A program made the translations under genes and the position numbers. Shown here one piece after another: positions 1 to 5,553 of a DNA stretch of 5,553 nucleotides (positions are counted from its first letter, which is position 1; each line of letters starts with the position of its first letter). The stretch lies in contig WFNQ01000014.1 in assembly GCA_015488565.1 (NCBI GenBank), forward strand, positions 1 to 5,553, in the 5' to 3' direction. Origin of the DNA: Thiomicrorhabdus sp. Its GTDB lineage: Bacteria > Pseudomonadota > Gammaproteobacteria > Thiomicrospirales > Thiomicrospiraceae. The notes beneath the pieces were generated by a model. That model made no database searches. It was not told the DNA's origin and worked only from the letters and a program-made list of their open reading frames with translations.

Positions 1-92
1 CACCTGATCCCATTCCGAACTCAGTAGTGAAACGTCTTAGCGCCGATGGTAGTGTGGGAGGTCCCATGTGAGAGTAGGTCATTGCCAAGCTT
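1..92 (+). rRNA. rrf: 5S ribosomal RNA, 3' part (5' end cut by the window)
   Basis: This is the 3' part of 5S rRNA, a structural RNA of the large ribosomal subunit. From the first base it aligns without gaps to E. coli 5S rRNA from about position 28 to the end. The conserved blocks CCGAACTCAG, GTGAAAC, TAGCGCCGATGGTAGTGTGGG and GAGAGTAGG are all present, although the third is counted here only in its first 20 bases. About 27 bases of the 5' end lie to the left of the window. The 3' end is placed at about 92 by alignment and is good to two or three bases. It should be the last gene of an rRNA operon, since a terminator follows at once. Confidence 0.96.
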
Positions 93-100
93 ATATTACG

Positions 101-138
101 AAAGCCCGCCATAGCTCTGCTATCGCGGGCTTTTTTTT
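101..138 (+). terminator. Rho-independent terminator of the rRNA operon
   Basis: An inverted repeat pairs 101-115 with 119-133 around a three-base TCT loop. The stem is 15 pairs with a single C-C mismatch (position 110), has a GCCCGC/GCGGGC core, and is followed by an unbroken run of eight T at 131-138. It begins about nine bases after the 5S end, so it should end the rRNA transcript. On the opposite strand only three T follow the stem, so it is probably one-directional. It should insulate the pilus genes from rRNA transcription. Confidence 0.95.
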
Positions 139-271
139 GCCTGAGATTTAGAAAAAGCTTTAAAAATGCTTGCATCGCTGATATACAAAGGTTTTATCAC
201 GTTTTTACTATGTAAATTATGTAAAATGAGCTATATTTTAAAATATCACTAAATTATATGGCAAACCACTA
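139..271 (+). other. A+T-rich leader region between the rRNA terminator and the pilus genes
   Basis: This 133-base gap has no credible ORF. It holds the promoter candidate listed separately, a near-perfect tandem repeat of the octamer TATGTAAA at 209-216 and 218-225 (period nine), and a perfect 14-base palindrome ATATTTTAAAATAT at 233-246. No clear Shine-Dalgarno sequence lies in the last 15 bases before the ATG at 272. Any regulation of the downstream genes by a local operator would have to sit here. The repeat and palindrome are all A/T-rich, so chance is a real alternative. Confidence 0.6.
159..187 (+). promoter_or_regulatory. Candidate sigma-70 promoter with extended -10 for the pilus genes
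   Basis: A TTTAAA hexamer at 159-164 (four of six matches to TTGACA) lies 17 bases before TATACA at 182-187 (four of six to TATAAT). The -10 is preceded by TGA at 179-181, giving an extended -10. Transcription would start near 194 and leave a leader of about 78 bases. An overlapping weaker option is TTGCAT at 170-175 with TTTTAT at 192-197, spacing 16. No sigma-54 type GG/GC element was seen. The call rests on consensus matching alone in A+T-rich DNA. Confidence 0.35.
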
Positions 272-1864
272 ATGTATCGAGCTTTTTTTGGGTTAAATAA
301 ACTTCCGTTTAAGTCTTCGCCAGATATTGATGTGTTTTATAAAAATGGTTCTCGTCAAGATATTTTAGAGGCGTTGGTTTATACCGTTGTTCGTGGGGAT
401 GGTATAACAAAAGTGACGGGAGAAGTTGGCAGTGGTAAAACAATGTTGTTACGTTTGGTTGCCGATTCTTTGCCTGAACACTTTACTGTTTTGTATATTA
501 ATACGCCTAATTTATCACCTAAAGATATGTTGATGCATATTTGTGCTGAACTAGGATTAAAGCTGGATGGTTCAATTCTAAAGTTTACTCTTTTGGAGTT
601 AATTAGTAAGGAGCTGGTTCGTTTGTACTCTGAAGGTCAGCGTGTGGTTATGCTGATTGATGAAGCCCAGGCTATGACATTTGATACGCTTGAAGAAATC
701 CGCTTATTAAGTAACCTTGAAACAAGTGATGAAAAGTTATTACAGATTGTTTTATTTGGCCAGCCTGAGCTTGATGTTGCGTTATCTAATGATAGTATTA
801 GACAGTTAAAAAGTCGTATTTCGTATAATATTTTTATTCCTCCTCTCTCTCCTGAGGAGGTTTGCTCTTATCTTAATTACCGAATGAGGAGAGCGGCTTA
901 CGAAGGGTTAGATGTTTTTGATCTTAGTGTGTCAAAAAAAATTCATCGTTTATCAGGTGGTGTTCCTAGAGAAATTAATACGATTGCAGATAAACTTTTA
1001 ATGTCGGCTTTTAGTTCAGATGATGACAAGGTGACTAAAAAGCATATTTCAATGTTGCCCAAAGATATTTTAGTGGTAAAAAAGAATAGCGCTGGTAAGC
1101 TTTATTCTTTTCTTATCGCTGTACTTGTTGTTTTGTTCGCCATTTTTTATATGTTTCGTCCATTTGATCTCTCTTTAAGTTCGGATAGTACTTCTCATAG
1201 TCAGCCGCTCAGTAAAGATGAGATGGTTGTATCAAAGGATAGCTCACCAGAGTTGTTGCAAGTCTTGCCCTTCCCAAATCAAGACTCTTCTTTACAATTA
1301 GATAAAGAAGGATATGATGAGGAAAAAATATTTCAAGATTCACCTTCTTTAGAGGGTGTGAAGAAGGTGAATGAGACTAAACAGGTATTAAATAGCCATG
1401 ACTCCATTAAGGATGGTGTAGAATCACCTAAATACCAATTGAATGTTGATGGTAGTATGTCTTTTCGAGTAAATGGTTCTTTGTTATCAAAGCGTTTACT
1501 TGAGTTGCACTTGAGTACGACAGAGTGGTTGATGCAGATGCCAGAAGAGATGTATGTTATTCAAATTGCTTCACCTCATATAGGTGCTTTAGAAGAGGCG
1601 ATGGCTTTTTATAGAGAACAGGGTTTTTCGATGGATTCGATACATTTATTAATGGATTTAGGGCGTTCGAACTCAATAAATCGATTTAGAGTGTTTTATT
1701 TAGCGTCAGCCAGCTATTCAACATTAGAGCGAATTATTTCTGAATTTCCTACTGAAATAATGAGGTCAGCACCTTATATTGTAACCGTTGGCGGAGTGCT
1801 AAAAAATCTACAATATACTCAAAATAATTTAAAACAGCATGGGATAATCAATGTTACTCAATAG
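272..1864 (+). CDS. ExeA/MshM-like AAA+ ATPase with membrane span and C-terminal SPOR-like domain
   Basis: A 530-residue inner-membrane ATPase likely to help assemble the pilus secretin. Visible in order: an ExeA-type N-terminus (FFGLNKLPF, residues 5-13); Walker A GEVGSGKT (50-57); Walker B VVMLIDEAQ (125-133); a sensor-1-like strand ending in FGQPEL (162-167); a candidate arginine finger R182; a sensor-2-like GGVPREIN (229-236). One hydrophobic span follows at about 278-295, preceded by lysines, so the ATPase faces the cytoplasm. A polar, serine- and acid-rich linker (about 300-420) leads to a periplasmic domain at about 427-512 that opens YVIQIAS and resembles the SPOR domain of DamX; SPOR domains bind peptidoglycan stripped of stem peptides. 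Classical MshM is much shorter, and ExeA carries a different peptidoglycan-binding domain. The ATG start fits the family N-terminus, although no clear Shine-Dalgarno precedes it. The next gene overlaps or abuts it. The ATPase call is firm; the SPOR call is by eye. A DamX-related AAA protein outside pilus work is the main alternative, but the neighbours argue against it. Confidence 0.88.
   Translation: MYRAFFGLNKLPFKSSPDIDVFYKNGSRQDILEALVYTVVRGDGITKVTGEVGSGKTMLLRLVADSLPEHFTVLYINTPNLSPKDMLMHICAELGLKLDGSILKFTLLELISKELVRLYSEGQRVVMLIDEAQAMTFDTLEEIRLLSNLETSDEKLLQIVLFGQPELDVALSNDSIRQLKSRISYNIFIPPLSPEEVCSYLNYRMRRAAYEGLDVFDLSVSKKIHRLSGGVPREINTIADKLLMSAFSSDDDKVTKKHISMLPKDILVVKKNSAGKLYSFLIAVLVVLFAIFYMFRPFDLSLSSDSTSHSQPLSKDEMVVSKDSSPELLQVLPFPNQDSSLQLDKEGYDEEKIFQDSPSLEGVKKVNETKQVLNSHDSIKDGVESPKYQLNVDGSMSFRVNGSLLSKRLLELHLSTTEWLMQMPEEMYVIQIASPHIGALEEAMAFYREQGFSMDSIHLLMDLGRSNSINRFRVFYLASASYSTLERIISEFPTEIMRSAPYIVTVGGVLKNLQYTQNNLKQHGIINVTQ
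1841..1844 (+). promoter_or_regulatory. Weak ribosome binding site favouring the 1851 start of mshL
   Basis: GGGA lies six bases before ATG 1851, inside the end of the ATPase gene. No comparable purine-rich site precedes the alternative ATG at 1872, where the upstream bases are CTCAATAGTCTTAC. This favours initiation at 1851 by translational coupling, against the signal-peptide argument for 1872. The match is short and does not settle the start. Confidence 0.35.
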
Positions 1865-3530
1865 TCTTACCATGAAACGTCGTTTTACACTACTTGTTAC
1901 TTTTTTTATAACAACGGGTCTTGCAGGTTGTTATAACCCCGCTTTTAAACCTCTCGCAGATAATTCCGATAAGTTTATAGCAGATGGACATCTTGTTGTA
2001 GCACCTAAGATAGAAAGTCAACAAAAAAACAGTTCACCTATCCCAAGTATCATTGGTAGCAGTACTCCTAAACTTCCTAGCTTTAAAAACTCCTCTTCTT
2101 CTCATTATTCGATTACGGCCGTGAATGTGCCTGTTAAAGAGCTATTGTTTCAAGTCGCACAAGATGCGGGGAAGCAAATAGATCTTTATAAGGGAATAGA
2201 GGGGAGTGTGACAATTAATGCATTGAATCAACCGTTAGAAAAAATATTAGAACGCATTGCTGAACAGGCGGGTTTGATGTATGTAATTGAGCACAATACC
2301 ATTAAGATTAAACCAGATATTCCTGAGTGGCGGAATTATAAAGTAGATTACGTTAATATTAATAAAATTAGTGAAGATTCAATTGATATGCGAATGAGTG
2401 TTTCTGGTTCAACAGGGACAAAAACGACGACAAAAAAAACAGGAGGGAGTTTTTCGAAAGTAACCGTGAAGTCTGAGCATGATTTTTGGCAACGATTGGA
2501 GGATAATATAAAATTCTTAGCTCAGCTAGAAAGCTCTAAAAAGGGTGACAGTGAATCAGGTTTTGAGCAGAATACGGTAGTGAACCCAGAAGCGGGTATT
2601 ATTTCTGTTTATACCTCTGCCAAAAAACATAAGAATATCAAAGGATACATTAAAGAGGTCACTACACGAGTAGATCGTCAAGTTTTAATTGAAGCAACGG
2701 TAGTAGAGGTACTGTTAAACGATCAATACCAAGCCGGAATTGACTGGTCAGTATTAGGAAGTCGTGCTTTAGGTGATTCAGGTGGATTTAAAATATCTTC
2801 TCCTTTCTCAGGGCCTGCAGAAGGATTTTCAGTTGCAACCGTTGATCCAACAGGTGGAAACTTAGGCATTACCAGTGGTGACTGGAACATATTGGCTAAT
2901 TTACAATTATTAAAGACGTTTGGAGAGAGTAAAGTATTATCTAGCCCTAAGATAATGGCAATTAATAATCAAACTGCGTTATTAAAGGTGGTAAATAACT
3001 TGGTGTATTTTACTGTGGATGTGAATACCACTGCGGCGACAGCAACAACGGCGGGGTTAACAACCTATGAGAGTGAAATTCATACCGTTCCTGTTGGCTT
3101 TACCATGAGTGTAACTCCTTTTGTGAGTGCAAATGGTGATATTACGTTAAATGTAAGGCCTACTATTTCTAGGCAGATTGGCTCCGTACTCGATCCTAAT
3201 CCAGCGTTAAAAGATGCGGGAGTGGAGAGTGCGATTCCTGTTATTCAAGAGAAAGAGATGTCTTCAGTCTTACGCCTTAAAGACCGGCAAACGGCCGTGA
3301 TTGGTGGTCTAATTGAAGACCTAAACGGCCATGATAAGACAGGGGTTCCATGGTTAAGTGATCTGCCTGTTTTAGGAGGGTTATTTGCAAGTAAGAGTGA
3401 TCAAAAGAAAAAAACAGAGTTGGTTATTTTTATTCGGCCAACCATTATTAAAAATCCAGATATTAGTAATGGTGATTTGCAGCAAGTAGGACGTTTCTTG
3501 AAAACGTCTTCCAATGATAAAGTGAAATAA
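1851..3530 (+). CDS. mshL: MSHA-type pilus secretin lipoprotein MshL
   Basis: This is the outer-membrane secretin that forms the multimeric pore for the pilus. With the 1851 start it has 559 residues. A lipoprotein signal ends in LAGC, with the lipidated cysteine at 27; the next residue is Tyr, not Asp, which fits outer-membrane sorting. A proline- and serine-rich linker leads to an STN/N0-type domain (about 86-155), then a secretin N domain with a Ser/Thr/Lys/Gly-rich stretch (about 183-206), and the secretin barrel (about 275-535). The barrel contains VLIEATVVEV (278-287), SSPKIMAINNQTA (364-376), VPVGFTMSVTPFV (413-425) and the C-terminal signature VPWLSDLPVLGGLF (499-512) followed by ELVIFIRPTII (523-533). 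The start is uncertain. ATG 1851 has GGGA six bases upstream and overlaps the ATPase gene by 14 bases. ATG 1872 gives a more usual signal peptide beginning MKRR, with the cysteine at 20. Family length and domain order match MshL better than PilQ or GspD, and the MshN-like neighbour supports this. Confidence 0.93.
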   Translation: MLLNSLTMKRRFTLLVTFFITTGLAGCYNPAFKPLADNSDKFIADGHLVVAPKIESQQKNSSPIPSIIGSSTPKLPSFKNSSSSHYSITAVNVPVKELLFQVAQDAGKQIDLYKGIEGSVTINALNQPLEKILERIAEQAGLMYVIEHNTIKIKPDIPEWRNYKVDYVNINKISEDSIDMRMSVSGSTGTKTTTKKTGGSFSKVTVKSEHDFWQRLEDNIKFLAQLESSKKGDSESGFEQNTVVNPEAGIISVYTSAKKHKNIKGYIKEVTTRVDRQVLIEATVVEVLLNDQYQAGIDWSVLGSRALGDSGGFKISSPFSGPAEGFSVATVDPTGGNLGITSGDWNILANLQLLKTFGESKVLSSPKIMAINNQTALLKVVNNLVYFTVDVNTTAATATTAGLTTYESEIHTVPVGFTMSVTPFVSANGDITLNVRPTISRQIGSVLDPNPALKDAGVESAIPVIQEKEMSSVLRLKDRQTAVIGGLIEDLNGHDKTGVPWLSDLPVLGGLFASKSDQKKKTELVIFIRPTIIKNPDISNGDLQQVGRFLKTSSNDKVK

Positions 3531-3532
3531 TT

Positions 3533-5553
3533 TTGAGTGTTTTATTAGAAGCTTTAAAAAAAGCAGCAGAAGATAAAAAAAGATCACTAGAGAATTCAGG
3601 GCTGTCAAATAAGGCCGTTGATTCTACGATCGCTAAAGAAAATCTTGAAAAAAATGCAACTCCTGATCTTTCTTTAAAGGATGATGATTTGGACTTAACG
3701 GTTCAAAATACATCTAATAGTCCGGTAGAAATTAAACTTTCTTTAAGTGAAAGTGTTACAGAATCTCCAGTGGAAAGCCGCAAAGATCCCGAAATAAAAA
3801 GTCCCCCCTCTTCTGATTCTAAAGAAGAGCTAAAATCTTCTCTAAAGTTAAATTTGGATAATTCTAGTACGCAAGAGGAGCCATTAAGTTCCACTGATGA
3901 GCAACCTAAAGAGAGCCCTAAAGAGGGTCAAAAGGCTTCACTCAACTTGGTAATCGAAGAAACAAGTGGACTGAGTGATACAAATGTATTAAATACCCAA
4001 CCTATTGTAGAACCCATTACTTCAATAAAAGAGCAAACAGAAAATCAAATATTGTCTGATGAAAATTCGGTTGATAAATCGGTAACAGGTTTTAAAGAAG
4101 GCATGGTTGAAAGTGACGTTTCTCAGAAGGCATTGAAAAAAAATGAAGCATTTGAACTTCAGCTGGTAAAAGAGGAGCAGGATGATGTTGCTGTTGCTTC
4201 AAATAAAGATGCGTTAGACCCCATATTAGATGAGTCACATAGCTCTTCAGAAGAAGAGAAAATCACATTGAGTAATCCTTCGTCTTCGGGCGTAGAGCTT
4301 GATAAAGAGAAAGGAATAACAAAGACGGATTCAGAGCCAAAACAACAGCAAGATACTGTTCTCCAAACCTCAGTAACCCCATCTAATGTTCAAGTAGATA
4401 AAGAACCTTTAAAAGAAGATATGGATAGCTATAAATGGAGTTTAAATGCATTACCTGGCTATTTGAAATTGGGGAAGAAGAAAAAACAAAAAAATAAGCA
4501 TAGTTCTAAGGAAGGAGAAAATCCTATTTTGGTTGCGGGCGCTTTATCTGAAGACCCAAATCATCCTGTAAAAAAAGACTCTATTAAGTTGATATTGACT
4601 TTACTGGTATTTCTATTATCGATTGGTATTATTTTTTATGGCACGCTTTATTATCAAGAGCAATATGGTGCACTTGAACAGCGAATGACAAAATATAACC
4701 TTGTCAAAACGCACTTATCTGAAGAGGAAGCCTCAAGCACGACTATTGCGCCCTCAGAAGAGGTTTCTTCCCACGAGGTTGTCTCGATAAAAGAAGGGGT
4801 AAAAGAACTTCCTTTAAGTGACAACACTTATGGTTCGGAGCGTATTGAGGATTCTCAAAAAGAAACACGGACGAATACAAAAGAGACCTCTTCAATCGAA
4901 ATTGAAAATAACCAAACAAGAGCGCTTTTACAGCCTCAAGATAATACTCCTTCAGAGAACGAGGCCCTTACCACAAAAGTGGATGCAAGCGTACAGCCAA
5001 GGGAGGAGAGTATTAATAAACGTGTTCTTAATGTCCCAAAAGTATCGCGCCAGGCTGTTGATAATAGCCAAATAAAGACCTCAAATGACTCCACTCCTAA
5101 GGCGGTTATAAAAGTTCATTCAGAAGACAGTATTTTGTTGGATGCGTATTTACGCTATGAAGAGGGTGATTTTTTGAGTGCTCAACAAGGTTTTGAAGCC
5201 GTATTAGCCATGAATCCTAAAAATGTATTTGCACACATTGGTTTGGGGAATATTTTAGCCAGTAAACAGCAATATGTTACTGCAATGGATTATTATCAAA
5301 GAGCGCTTGCCGCAGAGCCATCTAGTCTAAATGCTTTTGAAGCCATCGCGAACATTTCTGGCCATGTTGTCTTAAGTTCAGACTGGAAAAATGCTCTAAC
5401 AGAGATGGCGCAAGATCATTCTGAGTCGGCTACGTTACAATATGCGTTAGGAAACTTATACGCAGAAGAACACGATTGGCTAGCCGCGCAGTCCGCTTAT
5501 TTTCAAGCCGTTGCGTTGGAGCCTGATAATGCCGATTACTTGGTGAACTTGGC
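3533..5553 (+). CDS. MshN-like membrane-anchored TPR protein, TTG start, 3' end beyond the window
   Basis: An open frame of 673 codons with no stop up to the right edge, two bases after mshL. The in-frame stop at 3518-3520 leaves only ATA, ATT or TTG as early starts; TTG 3533 gives MSVLLEALKKAAEDKKR, an amphipathic opening I recall from pilus and secretion proteins of this kind. The first in-frame ATG (4103) would delete 190 residues. Visible: the N-terminal helix (1-17); a long acidic, serine-rich, probably disordered cytoplasmic arm (about 18-295); an aromatic patch with KWSLNALPGYLKLG (301-314); a lysine-rich run (315-326); NPILVAGAL (330-338); one membrane span (about 353-374), Lys-flanked on the inner side; a polar periplasmic linker (about 390-528); then TPR repeats at about 530-563, 564-597 and 632-665, with a weaker unit between and another beginning at the edge. 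The role is inferred as periplasmic scaffolding of MSHA pilus assembly, next to the secretin. The arm is far longer than I expect for MshN, so the exact orthology is uncertain. Confidence 0.85.
   Translation, partial: MSVLLEALKKAAEDKKRSLENSGLSNKAVDSTIAKENLEKNATPDLSLKDDDLDLTVQNTSNSPVEIKLSLSESVTESPVESRKDPEIKSPPSSDSKEELKSSLKLNLDNSSTQEEPLSSTDEQPKESPKEGQKASLNLVIEETSGLSDTNVLNTQPIVEPITSIKEQTENQILSDENSVDKSVTGFKEGMVESDVSQKALKKNEAFELQLVKEEQDDVAVASNKDALDPILDESHSSSEEEKITLSNPSSSGVELDKEKGITKTDSEPKQQQDTVLQTSVTPSNVQVDKEPLKEDMDSYKWSLNALPGYLKLGKKKKQKNKHSSKEGENPILVAGALSEDPNHPVKKDSIKLILTLLVFLLSIGIIFYGTLYYQEQYGALEQRMTKYNLVKTHLSEEEASSTTIAPSEEVSSHEVVSIKEGVKELPLSDNTYGSERIEDSQKETRTNTKETSSIEIENNQTRALLQPQDNTPSENEALTTKVDASVQPREESINKRVLNVPKVSRQAVDNSQIKTSNDSTPKAVIKVHSEDSILLDAYLRYEEGDFLSAQQGFEAVLAMNPKNVFAHIGLGNILASKQQYVTAMDYYQRALAAEPSSLNAFEAIANISGHVVLSSDWKNALTEMAQDHSESATLQYALGNLYAEEHDWLAAQSAYFQAVALEPDNADYLVNL

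Noticed and set aside
101..138. Hairpin with T-run as an attachment site or regulatory RNA
   Set aside because: Its position just after 5S rRNA, G+C-rich stem and eight-T tail explain it fully as the rRNA operon terminator.
2391..2458. Ser/Thr/Lys/Gly-rich stretch in the secretin as a possible insertion or low-complexity expansion
   Set aside because: As I recall, MshL-type secretins commonly carry a polar flexible loop at this place in the secretin N domain. There is no repeat unit or frame change to suggest a recent insertion.
3381..3608. Minus-strand ORF of 75 codons across the end of mshL and the start of the TPR gene
   Set aside because: It is antisense to the conserved secretin C-terminus and the TPR gene start. 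Its Leu/Ile/Phe-rich composition is what antisense of A+T-rich coding DNA gives, and no ribosome binding site or family likeness was seen.
3703..3894. Minus-strand ORF of 63 codons
   Set aside because: It lies wholly within the acidic arm of the TPR gene on the other strand. Its serine- and leucine-rich sequence mirrors the serine and glutamate codons of that gene.
4818..5075. Plus-strand ORF of 85 codons rich in Lys, Arg and Gln
   Set aside because: It is an out-of-frame reading of the periplasmic linker of the TPR gene, whose own frame is open through the region and continues into clear TPR repeats.

Overview
The window looks like chromosomal DNA from an A+T-rich gammaproteobacterium. The 5S rRNA end closely resembles the E. 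coli molecule, and the genes form a type IV pilus block of the MSHA (mannose-sensitive haemagglutinin) type, which is common in marine and free-living gammaproteobacteria. A sulfur-oxidiser or Piscirickettsiaceae-like source is possible, but that is only a guess.

Layout. Positions 1-92 are the 3' three quarters of a 5S rRNA gene, the end of an rRNA operon entering from the left. It is closed by a strong intrinsic terminator at 101-138. A 133-base A+T-rich leader (139-271) follows, with a plausible promoter. Three genes then run on the + strand with almost no spacing: an ExeA/MshM-like AAA+ ATPase with one membrane span and a C-terminal SPOR-like domain (272-1864); the outer-membrane secretin lipoprotein MshL (1851 or 1872 to 3530); and a long membrane-anchored TPR protein of MshN type, which starts at a TTG codon at 3533 and runs off the right edge.

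How the genes work together (established roles for families, inference for this strain). MshL would form the outer-membrane pore through which the pilus leaves the cell. The ATPase, with its periplasmic SPOR-like domain, probably helps place or assemble that pore through the peptidoglycan, as ExeA does in type II secretion. The TPR protein would be an inner-membrane scaffold reaching into the periplasm. The motor ATPase, platform protein and pilins are not in this window and would be expected to the right.

The most useful points are: the third gene is easily missed because its start is TTG; the ATPase joins an ExeA-type motor to a DamX-like SPOR domain; and the TPR protein has a very long acidic cytoplasmic arm carrying recurring short alternating-hydrophobic motifs. 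I see no mobile element, CRISPR array, tRNA or phage gene, and no plainly new system.
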